Shown here piece after piece: positions 1 through 12,411 of a stretch of DNA of 64,000 nt. The stretch's first letter is position 1. Each line of letters begins with the position of its first letter. The notes under the pieces were generated by a model. That model was not told the origin of the DNA, searched no databases, and saw only the letters and a program-made list of their open reading frames with translations. Source of the stretch: Blastomyces gilchristii SLH14081 (Eukaryota > Ascomycota > Eurotiomycetes > Onygenales > Ajellomycetaceae); contig NW_003101674.1 in NCBI RefSeq assembly GCF_000003855.2, forward strand, positions 477,694 through 541,693, written 5' to 3'. Both the position numbers and the translations under genes were made by a program.

Positions 1-1
1 G

Positions 2-76
2 AGCATGAATGCGCTGTCGGCTACGGAGCTGTTGGAATCAATGTTGCGTTTTAACGATCCCTGCTCTTACGTGTGA
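2..76 (+). CDS. possible 3' end of a gene cut by the window edge
   Basis: One frame is open from base 2 to a TGA at 74-76 and reads as about 24 residues of ordinary mixed composition, ending NDPCSYV. The base composition is balanced here and changes abruptly into a pyrimidine repeat about 30 bases later, which would fit a coding end followed by a short 3' flank. The stretch is far too short to identify a family, and it may be chance. Confidence 0.2.
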   Translation, partial: SMNALSATELLESMLRFNDPCSYV

Positions 77-99
77 AATTCGAAAGCTTCTTTAGACCA

Positions 100-1318
100 C
101 TTCTTACCATCTCTTACCACCCCTTACCACCCCTTCTACCTCTTCCACCCTCTACTCTCTCTACCACCACCACCGCGTCTACCGCCTCATAGCCCTCTCT
201 ATCACTTTCACTCTCTACCTCTACTCTCTTACCACTTCTTCCACCTCTACTCTCTCTACCATCATCACCGCCTCTACCGCTCTGCAATTCCTCTCTATCA
301 TCATCACTGTCTCTATCACCTCATAACTCTCTTTATCACTTTCATTCTCTATCTCTATTCACTGTTATCACTCTTTTCATCTCTTTCACTCTCTATTCTC
401 TCTATCATTATCATTATCTCTACTTCTTCTACTACTCTCTTTCACTCTGTATTATCTCTATCATCATTATCAGATTAATCAGAGCTGTACAGACTGCACA
501 GTCAGCTATTCAATCTCATTCATGAATTCAAAGAGATGTATATAACATTACATGAGATTTTATTACAGAGTATTTAGCAGTATATACTATAAACACAGAG
601 ATCAAAATGTGATAGAGATAGTAAGAGAGAAGTAGAGATAGTGAAAGTGATAGAAGAGACTGTAGAGTAGTAGAGATAATAATGATAATAGAGAGACTAG
701 AGAGTGAAAAAGGTGATAGAGAGAGATAATAGAGATGGTAAAAATGAGAGAGATGATAGAAATGATAAGAGAGAAGTAGAATGATAAGATAAGAGTAGAA
801 ATAGAGAGTGAAAGTGATAGAGAGTACTGTGAGATGATAGAGACAGTGATGATAATAGAGATAATAGAGATGATAGAAGTAGTAAGAGTGAGTGATAAGA
901 TGAGAGTAAAGATATAAAGTGAAAGTGATAGAGAGGGCTCATGAGACAGTAGAAACAGTGATAATGATAGAGGTGATAAAGGTGATAGAGATGGTAAGAA
1001 ATAATAAGAAGTGATACGAGGGGTTCAGAGTGAAAGAAGTGTAAAGATGATAGAGATGATAGAGATGATAAGAGAGTGAGTGATAAGATGAAGATAGAGT
1101 AGAGATATGAAGTGAAAGTGATAGAAGAGGCTGTGAGGTGATAGAGGCAGTGATGATAAAGATGGTAGAGATGGTAGAAGTGATAGAGGTGATAGAAGTA
1201 ATAGAGGTGATAAGAGTGAGTAATAAGATGAAGATAGAGATATGAAGTGAAAGTAATAGAGAATGCTACAGAGCGTTAGAGACAGTGGTGATAATAGAGA
1301 GTAGATAGAGTGATGCAA
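100..1318. repeat. inverted polypyrimidine/polypurine minisatellite
   Basis: Bases 100-475 are nearly pure pyrimidine on the plus strand (variations on CTCTATCACTTTCACTCTC and CTCTACCACCACC). Bases 600-1318 are nearly pure purine and read as the reverse complement of similar units (for example GAAAGTGATAGAGAGGGCTC near 918). The arms flank a mixed spacer of about 120 bases. Units are imperfect, roughly 130 bp long, and repeat several times per arm. The left end keeps CC and CG pairs; the right arm has fewer. Open frames on the minus strand here are strings of Ser and Leu and are not genes. Confidence 0.8.
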
Positions 1319-1589
1319 TTGGCAGGCATCACTACATATTCATGGATTTTTGATGGGGTGTATGTGATGTCATGTGAGGTCATATTACAGCGTTTTTTGC
1401 ACGGAAAAGTTGGTTTTTCTTTAATATACAGAGAGATAAAGTTATTAAATTCTTTAAATTTATTATTAATATAGCTTTTTTCACTGACAAAGATATAAAT
1501 TATATATGAAAAAATAATAATTTCTGAAATTATTAAAAATAATAAATAAATTTATAGAAAAAATACTAAGTTATAACATATTATTTTTA
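1319..1589. other. AT-rich interval, nothing recognised
   Basis: A short stretch with normal composition (1319-1420) runs into very AT-rich DNA. I see no coding frame, RNA or repeat terminus that I can name. Confidence 0.5.
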
Positions 1590-1746
1590 AAAAGTTATAC
1601 TTTTTCAAAAACTGAATTTTAATACTGAGTAAAAATACATCATTTCTCATTCAAGCTACTACTGCTTTCTATCTCAAAAGTCTTAGATAAAGTTAAGAGT
1701 AGTAATCTATGAAAGAAAGAGATTAAGATATTAATTTAATCTAAGA
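1590..1746 (+). mobile_element. LINE fragment (endonuclease region), target of Gypsy-0
   Basis: About 150 bases ending in TTAATTTAATCTAAGAT match the start of the endonuclease region of LINE-A (14385-14523) almost base for base. The match stops where the LTR of the minus-strand gypsy copy begins, so Gypsy-0 appears to have inserted into a LINE. The continuation on the far side of Gypsy-0 is not visible. Confidence 0.7.
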
Positions 1747-2042
1747 TGTAAGAGGTCTATACTGAATAGATCAGTATAATATTTATAGATCTTATATAAT
1801 ACAATGAAAAATGTTAGAGAAGAAAAGAAAGAGAAAGTGTGAGAATCAGAAATCAGAGTGAATATTTATACATGTATATAGTAAAGCTTCAGAGTGAAAG
1901 AATAGAAATTTCATGAGTTTTCAGCTGAGAATCAGTAACTGAAGATCAGAGCTTTTTAACCGATTAAGAATCAGAGCTTTCAGTGAAATCTATGAAGTGT
2001 AATGAAATAGTCTATATAATTAATCAGGCACAGCCCGTCACA
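1747..2042 (-). repeat. 3' LTR of Gypsy-0
   Basis: On the plus strand it begins TGTAAGAGGTC and ends CCCGTCACA, the reverse complement of a TGTGACGGG...CTTACA LTR. It is 296 bp, slightly longer than the 278-bp LTRs of Gypsy-1 and Gypsy-4. The matching 5' LTR is absent from the window. Confidence 0.8.
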
Positions 2043-4371
2043 TTAGGCCTCTCTTTTCAGAGATGAGATTGTGTGTAGTTCTCATCAGTCAAGAGCCGCT
2101 GTTTCAGATAATACAGAGCTCAGAGTTTAGATCAGATAATTATAGCTAACTCATTTTATAAGATATTATCAGTTACAGCTGCAGAGTCTTTTATTAAGAA
2201 TATTTTCAATCTCTTACTCAAGTTTATTATCTTCTTCTACAATCTCTGATAGCTGTCAGTCAGAAGTCAGTTGAGAAGGGAACAGGTCAGTGATAGTGTA
2301 GTGAAGCAAGCTTGTATAAAAGACATTATGAATCTCTGATAGTATGTTAAGACAGTAATTATAACTGTCTAGAACTTCTATCACTTTATATTTAATATGA
2401 TAGTAATTCAGTGTACAATATGAGTGTATAATTTGTATATTCTTAAGATTCAATTATATCAAATCTTCTATCTTATATTACTCAGCAGAATCTCAGTGAA
2501 TATTAGTTTAATTTTCTTGATTCTGTTTAGCACTCATCATGAAAACTTCTGCTCAGTTACAGGTGTTTCAGAGCTTTATTACTATATTATCAGCAATCTG
2601 AATTAAACTGTGAGAGTTCAGTATGAAATATGTAATCTCTAGAAGATTTAATTTCTTCATGTAATAACTATGTGTAAGAAAGAACAGACTTATATCTGTT
2701 AAAATGACATCTCAGTCATTGATAGCAACTTCAGTATGTAGAAGAAGATTATATCAGTTATCTTATAAATAGTTATAGAACTTACAGAGATAATTCTTCA
2801 CTGTCTAAGTTATTCACTCTGATATATCATTAGTCTCAGAGTGATAGACAGTTGACAAATGATATGTAATCTTGAAAACTTGACAGATTCTCATTCAGAG
2901 AGTGCTTATGAATTGACAGTCTTAATTTAATACTATAGATCTTGACAATTCATGTATTTAATAGAATGAACTCTGTAGAAAGACTTCAGTAACTTGTTCA
3001 ATGTCTATGTTATTACAAGATTTCAATATCACATCTTTACTCAATCAGTCAATGATGATCAGAATATTCTTATAACTCTTTACTCTCAGAGAGATTGACA
3101 GTGAAGTCAATTATCACATCTCATCAGATTCTATCAGAAACATTAAGTGATTTTAATAGGTTTTTTCTACAGTTCTTTCATAAGATGATAGAGAAATAAT
3201 AATTACAGTTTCAGATGAAGTGTCTGATGCTGTTTAATATCTCAGATCAGTAGAATTCTTGAGAGATTATTCAGTACAGTTATTCATAATCTGAATATTC
3301 AGTTATATATAAATCATGCATCTCTTGCATTATCTCAGTGTGTAAGAGTTCAGAGTGAGAGACTCAGTATTATTTATAAAATCAAAGAGTGTTATTATCA
3401 TTGATTAAGCACTCTGAGATGTTAGTTCATATATATAGTTCTGAGAAGAATCAGAGTGCTTCTTAACATACTGCTTCAGTGAGTGTTTAAAGAAGTTCAT
3501 CAGTTCAAACTGTTATATGTCACATTTCATTCAGTATAGATTTAAGAGAAGTTAAGATATCTGTGACAGTTCTAATCAGAGAAGCATATATGATATCATA
3601 AGTTATTTCATCTTAATTAAGTAATATCTTCAGATTCAAGAGCTGATGCTCTTGATTTATTCAGTGAGTATCTGTTACATTGAATAGTATATTCTACTCT
3701 TATTATGAAAGAGCATCTGTCATTGAGTTCTGAGTGTCAGAGCAGTAGTGTATTATGAAATGAAAATAACTTAATAGCTTAAATAATCACATTTGTTATT
3801 CAGTAAGCTTGTAAGTGATAGTGAAGTGTTTGAGATTCTTATAATCTGTGATTATCTCAAATTTGAAGACACTTCAGAGTTCAGAGTTTCATTCTTTTAA
3901 ATAGTATATAATTATAAGAAGTTTCTTGTTATAGATCTCATAGTTGTATTCAGCAGGACTCAGTTTCTTAGATATAAAGACACATAATTATAAGATATTT
4001 TTATTATTATATTGTAATATAGCTCTCTCTGTAATATAGTTAAAGAAGTCAGCTTTAATAATCATTTCATAATTAAGATTAAATATTATAAGTAGAGAAG
4101 TATTGATGAACATCTTCCTCATCTATATAAATACAGCTTTAGTGTCTGCTGATCACTGAAATACTGAGTTCTTCTTAATAAGTTCTGTAAGTGATTTCAC
4201 AATATCTGAGAAGTTTTGTATAAATTACTGATAGAAGTTAGTAAATCTGATGAAGCTTTATATATCTTTCACAGTATATGAAGCTTCTCATTTAAGAATA
4301 GCAGAGACTTTCTCAGAATTCATTTGAATTCTCTTATCAGCTTCTATAATAAAACCTAGATATTTAATATT
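1747..4371 (-). mobile_element. Gypsy-0, 3' half of a degenerate Ty3/gypsy chromovirus
   Basis: Reading the minus strand from 4371 down to 1747 gives part of the reverse transcriptase, then RNase H, integrase, a chromodomain-like tail and a 3' LTR (1747-2042). It matches the plus-strand copies in order and sequence. Stops interrupt every frame. At 4371 the element is cut inside the RT region by Gypsy-1 and resumes at 10013. The 5-bp duplications at that junction read ATATT and ATACT, one C/T change apart. It is older than Gypsy-1. Confidence 0.85.
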
Positions 4372-4649
4372 TGTGACAGGCTGCGCCCGATCAATTATAT
4401 AGACTATTCTGTTACACTTCACAGATTCATATCATTCTGATTCTCGGTCACTGATCCTCAGCCGAAAACCTACAGAATTTCTATTCTTTCACTCTGAAGC
4501 TCCACCGTGTACACCACTGCATATGTGTATAAATATTCACTTCAATCATCAATTCTCACACTTTCTCTTTCTTTTCTTCTCTAACATTTTTCACTTTGTT
4601 ATATAAGACCTATATATTATACTGATCTATTCGGTGTAAGTCTCTTACA
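4372..4649 (+). repeat. 5' LTR of Gypsy-1
   Basis: Starts TGTGACAGGCTGCGCCCGATC and ends CTCTTACA. It contains a TATAAATATTC element about 100 bases before its end. It matches 9735-10012 with scattered transitions. Confidence 0.9.
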
Positions 4650-4917
4650 CTTGAAAAACATTCATTATCTTCTTATTAGAAATGATTATTTATCAAGAAG
4701 ATATCTGAACACATAATGACATGTAAGAAAGAGAAACACAGTTAAGCAGATACTAAGTCTCTAAATAGAAGCTTGCTCATCAGTCACTCTGACCTCACAA
4801 TAAGATCTTATAAAGAGAATATCAGTAAAAGACCTGAGAGTTCTGACACTCAGACATATGAGATATTTATACAATTACACTTCTTCAGATATTACATATT
4901 TAACAATCAATATAATC

Positions 4918-6100
4918 ATGTCTAACAATAGTATGAGAGAACTCTCAAACATAAGCATAGACACAGTATCACAGTGACTTCAAGCAATGTTGAAATTACA
5001 ATAACAATAAATAGCTGATATGCATGCAACTCAATAACATTAATATGAAGAAATTCAACAATTATCTCAATAAGAAATCCCTGCACAGACAATTTCAATA
5101 CTGACAGAATTGAATATAAAAGCACTGAAAGAATACTTAGATACTTCTGTATATTTCAATACTTCTGATCTCACTCTCTACTCATCATGAAGAATGAAAA
5201 TAGTTATGAAACTGAGTATAGATGAAGATATCATCAGTTTATTAATTAATCAAGATTAATATATCAATGAATAATTAAAGAATCATGCAAAACAGAAGTT
5301 TTATTCATGAATGAAATCATGTGAATCAGCATTGCAAACACCTGACAATATCATCAAATATCTTGATATTCTGTTTCAAGACACTGCCATGTAACAGAAA
5401 GTATTAGATTGATTACAGAGTGCTTAACAGAGAAACACTTCTCTCATAACATTTATCTCTGACTTTAACATCAAGATTCTAGAAGCAGACAGTCAATCTT
5501 GAGAGAATTGAATGAAGATTAGTATAGTTAAGAAGATATTAACTTTCAAACTCTTACAGGCTCTTGTAAGTGTAGACAAAGATCAGACTTATGAAGATTT
5601 CTGTATACAACTTCAGACATTGAATGATTATCTCATCAAGCTCAAGAGTATACAGAACAGTGATAGAAGATGTTACACTTATACATCTGCACTGAGAAAT
5701 AACTCAGTCACTTATACACCTGTACTGAGAAATAACAACAATGATGCAGATGCTATGAACTGAGTAGACTTAAATATCTATATATAAGCAAGAATCTTCA
5801 CTATTCAAACAGACTTCTGAGTTTCTGAGATCACCTCTGAAGAAGTCGCTGATTGACATTAATAAGAAGTGTGCATCAACTGTAACTAATCAGAACATAT
5901 TACTTTCAACTGCTGATCAGCCTATATATCTTCTCATTTAAAAGAAAGATCAACACTGACAGTTCATATCAATCATATTATATTAGAGAAAGATTCAGAA
6001 GATAACTATAAGAATGTCTTAATAAAACAGAGAAAAGATTAGCTTCTGTTTAAATTCATAAGCAAGAGCTTGAAGAGGTCAGACAACAATGATTTAAAGA
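4918..6100 (+). pseudogene. gag of Gypsy-1
   Basis: The frame corresponds to the open gag of Gypsy-5, starting at an ATG equivalent to base 44471 there. It continues further, to a CCHC zinc knuckle of pattern C-X2-C-X4-H-X4-C near 5872-5916, which Gypsy-5 lacks. Many Trp codons read TGA and some Gln codons read TAA. Only short open pieces remain, such as 5512-5763. The product would be the capsid/nucleocapsid protein of a retrotransposon. Confidence 0.85.
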
Positions 6101-6109
6101 GAAAATGAT

Positions 6110-9100
6110 AATGAATACAATTCTTGTATCTACTGTGATAGATAATATATATAATATGAAAGCCATGATAGACAGTGATCTATATTATTATACAATGATT
6201 AAATCTTCAGTTATAAGACATTATAATCTTCAGTATATCTTCTTATTAAAACTCTGACTTCTTACAAAATTTAACAGTTCAAAGAACATTTGCATCTGTT
6301 ACATAATGAAACTAAACATAGATGTCAGAGAATATTAACATGAAGATGTCTATACATATGAAGTTGATAATCTCAATTATAATCTTATGTTAGAACTTGT
6401 CTGACTATCTGAACAAGGCATCTTACTCAATGCTTAGAATAGAAGCTTAATATTCTCTAACAATGATAGAATTCACAAAGATGACATTTATAAAATCATG
6501 AATCTGACACAGATCTCTGTCAATGCATGTAAAATACTCTGAAAAAGAAGTCACTGACAGAATCACTGACAAGATTACTGATAGCAGAATTATATAGTAA
6601 TCTACTTTATCAGTCTGACTGATATTAAAAAGACTCTAGAAAAGTTATTCTATGTTATAATAATAGATTCTCATATGAAACTCTCTCAATAATATCATGA
6701 ATATCTAGATATCTTCTGATAAGATAATATTATGAATATACTTCTCTTATGAGGCTCAGAAGTGAATCACAGCATCAAGTTAGAAAAGAAGAATAGTAAA
6801 GATTCTGAATTATCATGACATCTTCTTTATAACATATTCTGAGATGAACTTCTTCTTCTTCAAAAGACACTCAATAATCTGTTGAATAAAGAATTTATAC
6901 ATATTAGTAACTCTTTCACTGCAGCCTCTATTCTCTTTGCAAAGAAACCAGATGAAGAACTTCAATTCTGTGTGAACTATTGAGAACTGAACAGATTAAT
7001 AAAGAAGAACTATTATTCTTTATCTCTTATCAATGAAACTCTAGCTTGCATTGAACAAGCTCAATAATTTATAAAGTTAAATGTTATTACTGCATTTCAT
7101 AAGATCTGCATCACTGAAGAAAATGAGTAACTTACAGCATTTTAAACATGATATAATCTCTTTGAATGAGTAGTCACACTCTTTGAACTGACTAACATTC
7201 ACAGTACATTTCAGAAGTATATCAACTAAGCACTTCAAGATTTTCTTAATGAATTCATATCTATATATCTTGATGATATTCTCATCTTCGCTGATAGATT
7301 TAAGAAAGAATATTAAGAACATGTATGAAAGATATTACAATAGCTACAGAAAGCAGAACTATCAATAGATATAGATAAGTATGATTTTGAGATTAAAAGT
7401 ATAAAATATCTAGACTTTATCATAGAAGCTGATAAGAGAATCTGAATGAATTCTGAGAAGATCTCTGCTATTCTTGAATGGAAGATCTCATACACTGTGA
7501 AAGATATACAAAGCTTTATCAGATTTGCTAACTTCTATCAGTGATTTATACAGAACTTCTCAGATATTATAAGATCACTTACAGAACTCACTAAGAAAGA
7601 CTCAGTATTTCAATAATCAGTGAACACTGAAGCTGTATTTATATAAATATAGAAGATATTCATTAATAGCTCTTTACTAATAATATTCAATTCTGATCAT
7701 GAGACAGTTATTGAAGCTGATTTCTCTGACTATGTTATAGAAGAAGCTATATTACAATATAATAATGAAGATATCTTATAATTATGTATCTTCATATCTA
7801 AGAAACTGAGTCCTGCTGAATGCAATTATGAGATCTATAATAAGAAACTTCTTATAATTATACACTGTTTAAAAGAATGAGACTCTGAACTCTGAAGTAT
7901 CTCTGAATTTGAGATAATCATAGATTATAAGAATCTCAAGTACTTCATTACTATCTGTAAACTCACTGAATGATAAATGCAGTGATCTGAGTTCTTAAGT
8001 CACTTTCATTTTATAATACACTATCATTCTGACAGTCAGAACTTAATAATAGATGCTCTCTTATGATAAGAGTAAGATATGTCTTTCAATATAACAGATA
8101 TCTGTTAAATGACCTGAGAACATCAGCTTTTAGATCTGAAGATATTGATTAATCAAGATGAAACAGCTTATAACACTATACATACTTCTTCAATTAGAAC
8201 TATCACTGATATCTCAACTTCTCTTAAATTTATATTAGATAAACTATAGTATACAGCAGCTTAAACTGATGAACTTCTTTAAGTACTCACTGAAGCAGTA
8301 TGATAAAAAGCACTCTGATTTTCTTCAGAACTATATATAAGAACTGACATCTCAGAATGTTCAATCAATGATAATAACACTCTATAATTTTATAAATAAC
8401 ACTGAGTCTCTCACTCTGAACTCTTACACATCTGAATAATACAAGAGATGCATGATTTGTGTATAATCAATTATTCAGACTATAAACAACTGTATTAAAT
8501 GATTTCTTGAGAATTCTATTGATCTAAGATATTAAATAGTATCAGATACTTCATTTAAAACTGTAACTATTATTCTTTCATTATCTTATAAAGAAATTAT
8601 AGAAAAGATCTGCTGAAATCACTTAATATTTCTGATAGAATCTGATAAGATGTGATAATTAACTTCACTATTAATCTTTCTAAGAGTAAGAGTTATAGAA
8701 ATATTCTGATCATTATGAATCAATTGAGTAAGAATATAATATTGAAATCTTGTAATAAGATGAATATTAAATAAGTCACTGAAGCTTTTCTACAGAGCTT
8801 ATTCTATCAGATATGTAAATTACTGAGATCTATAATATCAGATCAGAGTAGTCAATTCATGAGTACTCTCTGAATAAGAATCTGTCAAGTTCTCAAGATT
8901 ATACACTGTTTATCAACTATCTATTGCTCTGAGACTGATAATATATCAGAATAGATAATTCAGACTATAAAGAATTATCTTTATAAGTTCTGTAATCACT
9001 TATAAGATAATTAGTATAATCTTCTTCTACACACTGAAGTTACTATCAATGATCAGAATGTTATTTCAACAGATATAAGTCTGTTCTTTCTCACATACAG

Positions 9101-9720
9101 ATATTATATGAAGATATTGAATCTTCTAGAGATTACACATTTCACACTAAATCTCTGCAGTTCAATTCAGATCACTGATAATATAGTGATAAAGCTCTGA
9201 GATATCTGTGACTGAGTAGAAGTCTTTATAATAAGTATTAAACAGAATTAAAAAGACTGAACTAATATTTACTGAGATTCTGCTGAGTAATATAAGATAG
9301 AAGATCTGATATAATTAAATCTTAAGAATATACAAATCACACACTTGTCTTATACACTGAATTATCACTATACTAAATATAAAGTGATAGAAGTTCTAGA
9401 CAGTTATAATTACTATCTTGATACATTATCAGAGATTTATAATATCTTTTATACAAGCTTGCTCTGTTATATTATCACTGATCTGTTCTCTTCTCAACTG
9501 ACTTTCAATTGACAGTCATCAGAGATTATGGAAGAAGATAATAAACTTAAGTGAGAGATTGAAGATATTCTTAATAAGAGACTCTGCAGCTGCAGCTGAT
9601 AATATCTTGTGAAATAAGTCAGCTATAATCATCTGATCTGAACTTCAAGCTCTGTGTTATTCAAGACAGCAGCTATTGACTGATGAGAACTACACACTCA
9701 CAACTCTATATCACTTCTGA
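6110..9720 (+). pseudogene. pol of Gypsy-1 (PR-RT-RH-IN-chromodomain)
   Basis: Read through stops, the domains come in this order. Aspartic protease near 6110-6420, active-site triad Asp-Ser-Gly changed to Asp-Ser-Asp. RT near 6830-7600, with the catalytic YLDD box at 7262-7273 still present. RNase H near 7690-8050, with an ADFSDY motif. Integrase near 8400-9400. A C-terminal chromodomain near 9530-9700, with a WEIEDIL...YLVKWVSYN signature whose Trp codons are partly TGA. The chromodomain makes this a chromovirus; in that clade the domain is known to steer integration toward modified chromatin. Confidence 0.85.
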
Positions 9721-9734
9721 AAAGAGAGAGCTAA

Positions 9735-10012
9735 TGTGGCAGACTGCACCTGATCAATTATATAGACTATTTCATTACACTTCACAGATTTCTACTGTTT
9801 CAATTCTCAGTCACTGATTCTCAGCTGAAAATCTATAGAATTTCTATTCTTTCACTCTGAAGCTTCACTGCATACATCATCACATACACATATAAATATT
9901 CATCTCAATTACTGATTTTCACACTTTCTCTTTCTTTCCTTCTCTAACATTTTTCACTTTGTTATATAAGATCTATATATTATACTGATCTATTCAGCGT
10001 AGGCCTCTTACA
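9735..10012 (+). repeat. 3' LTR of Gypsy-1
   Basis: Starts TGTGGCAGACTGCACC and ends GGCCTCTTACA. It is the same length as the 5' LTR. It is followed by ATACT, the right copy of the target duplication. Confidence 0.9.
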
Positions 10013-10846
10013 ATACTCTTGACTTTGAAATCACACTTATTAATATCTATTGATAGTTCTGCTTCTTGTAATCATTGTAATACTCTTTGTATATATTCTT
10101 GATATTCTTTTCTGAACTTATCAGTGAAGATGAGAATGTTATTGAGATATACAGATACAAATTCATTAAGAAAATCTCAGAGTACTTAGTTAATATACTT
10201 CTGAAATATACTGAGAGTATTAGCCAGTTCAAACAGTGTGACTACTTTTTTAAAGAGATTATAACATGTTCAGAATGCTGTAAATTATTCATCTTCTTCA
10301 GTGATATAAATCTTATAAAACATAGTAATAACATTTAGTTTTATAAATCATTGAGCATGTTCAATGTGAGTTAGAGTTTCATTGATAAGAGATAAAGAAT
10401 AGCAGTTCTTCTTAATTAATCTACTCAATTCTTGATAATTTACATAGAATCAGAGCTCTTTACCTGATTTCTTTACAAAGAGAATAGAAGCTACAGTGAA
10501 AGAGTTACTAATATATATGAATTTTTTATTTCACAGATCATTGAGTGTCTTCTGAAGAAGAAGAAGTTCATCTTGAGACATATTGTAAAGAGAGTCTCAT
10601 AATAACTTGAAATTCTTATCATTCTTCTTTTCTAACTTGATACTGTGATTCACTTCTGAGTCTTATAAGAGAGGTATATTTGTAATATTGTCTTATCAGA
10701 AGACATCTAGATATTCATGATATTGTTAAGAGAGTTTTGTATGAGAATCTGTTATTGTAGTATGAGATAACTTCTCTAGAGCTTTCTTGATATCAGTCAG
10801 ACTGATGGAATAGATTGTTACATCAGCTTCTATGATAAAATCTACA
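10013..10846 (-). mobile_element. Gypsy-0, RT to protease-flank part
   Basis: This continues the minus-strand chromovirus interrupted at 4371. On the minus strand it reads the region between protease and RT and the first part of RT. It stops where LINE-A begins near 10847, so gag and the 5' LTR are missing. Open frames here are antisense shadows of the RT. Confidence 0.85.
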
Positions 10847-11290
10847 ATCACTTCATCACGAACTCGCTCAATTTTTCGAATAAGAACCGGCCGATAGATC
10901 CATTGAAAGGCCCTTGATCATACAAGCATTTTGACCCCATCGCTGACTGCATACCCCGTGTGGTGGTGAAGTTATTCAGACAAACATGAACCAGACATTG
11001 TTCAAACCTCCTGTGTGGGATTATCCCCTGTTCGCCCCTACCACACCACAACCCCGGGTCAAATTGACATACAATTTGTAAGGTAAAGAGACCTAGTCAT
11101 ATGCATCAATCTTCTCTATTTTGGAAGATTCCTGACCTGTAATTGTGGAGATATCTGAAGAGTAACCTCCGCGAAAACCCTGTCTATCTTTGATGTTTCA
11201 AAACATTAACACCAAGTCCCATTCACATAGTTACCGCTCTTTCCAATCTGGCCCACCTCTGGCAGAAATATACAAAAAGATACCTCAGCA
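10847..11290 (+). promoter_or_regulatory. GC-preserved 5' end of LINE-A
   Basis: The first few hundred bases keep CG, CC and GG pairs (for example CCGGCCGATAGATCC), unlike the rest of the element. The same sequence starts LINE-B (near 58221, minus) and LINE-C (61853). Tad-like LINEs carry an internal promoter at the 5' end, so this is the likely promoter (inference). It contains no long conserved frame. Confidence 0.6.
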
Positions 11291-11490
11291 ATAATATCGA
11301 GTATATAATCAGAAGACACATCTGAAGTGCAATCTTCACAAAATCTGAAGTGCAACCTCTGTGAAAACCCTGTCTATCTTTGATGTTTTAAAATATTAAC
11401 ATCAAGTCTCACTCATGTATCACTCTTTTCAATCCGGCTCATCCCTGATAAAAAGATATAAAAAGTTATCTTATCAACAGTATTCAATAA
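11158..11490 (+). repeat. two tandem copies of a ~190-bp unit in the LINE-A 5' UTR
   Basis: The phrase GAAAACCCTGTCTATCTTTG starts near 11171 and again near 11360. Each is followed by a similar block (AACATCAAGTC..., CAATCTGGCCC/CAATCCGGCTC, ...AAAAAGATA). The second copy is more AT-rich. The same pair is visible in LINE-B and LINE-C. Confidence 0.65.
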
Positions 11491-12411
11491 ATATTCAGCA
11501 GATAATAAATAACAACTATAAAATCAGTATATCTCAAGATCTGACTGAGCCTTTAATCCCTGCACAGTGACATATATTAAATCTAGTTTTAATATCTCAA
11601 TATTCGATAGATTCTGCAAGGGATTGAGAACAGCAACACTAGATTTCTATTGAATTTGAGAATTAACTCTATATTGATATAATCATTGACAAAGTCTTCT
11701 ATCTTGAGATATAAATAACCAGTTCCTCTACATCTCACTGACAATATTTATATTATTATATAGAAACAGACTTATATTCTCTATAATATCAAGACTCTGA
11801 ACAGAGAAAGTCTTGATAGAGAGTATATAGTAGTATATATCTTAGCAGTTTCTATCTCATTCTTCTACAGCAGTTAATGCAAATAAAAAAGATCTTAGAA
11901 TCAGTTTTTTACTTCTCTTGAAAAAGTAAGGTGTTTTTCTCTGAGTTTTACACAATATTCTTACAAAGAATTAAAAACAGAGTTATTTTCTATCATAATT
12001 TCACATTCTTTTAAGTAAGAATTACTTTTTCAGTGGCTGAAGAGCTTTCATTAATACTTAATTCTTTTTTACACTCTTTATTAACTGATTTGAGTTGCAC
12101 ACTTGTTATGTGAGAAGAATTGAATAATTTTGAATAAAATTGAATAGTTTTAATCAATTTCTCTGTAAAAAATTGATTTATTTTTTGTCAGTTTTTCTCT
12201 CAAAAACTGTTATATTATCTGATTTATTATTAATTGATATTATACTGTTTCTCACTGTATCTCAAGAAAGAGAGTATAAAGATTTTATTGATTTATCTTA
12301 AAAATTAATTTTAGTTTATTAGATTCTTTTTAAAAATCTAACCTAGTTACTGAACTAGTGTGAAAAAAATCAGATGTTTTACACATAAAAGTCTTTCATT
12401 CTTCTTTTGAA

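Larger units (their letters stand above)
4372..10012 (+). mobile_element. Gypsy-1, full-length but mutated Ty3/gypsy chromovirus
   Basis: A 5.6-kb element bounded by two 278-bp LTRs that begin TG and end CA. It holds gag, protease, RT, RNase H, integrase and chromodomain in Ty3/gypsy order. It sits inside Gypsy-0 in the opposite orientation. A purine-rich tract (GAAAAGAGAGAG) precedes the 3' LTR. Coding frames are riddled with TGA at Trp positions and with TAA/TAG, so it cannot act on its own. CpG and CpC/GpG are almost absent while CpA and TpG remain common. Confidence 0.92.

Noticed and set aside
697..1318. Minus-strand open frames of 81 and 97 codons rich in Ser and Leu
   Set aside because: They are translations of the pyrimidine-rich minisatellite; low complexity with no codon bias of a gene.
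7077..7495. Minus-strand frames across the Gypsy-1 RT, seen again at 37104-37522 and, on the plus strand, at 10087-10338
   Set aside because: They recur because the RT is repeated; they are antisense to the catalytic domain. Stops fall on the sense strand because TGA/TAA arise there, leaving the antisense open.
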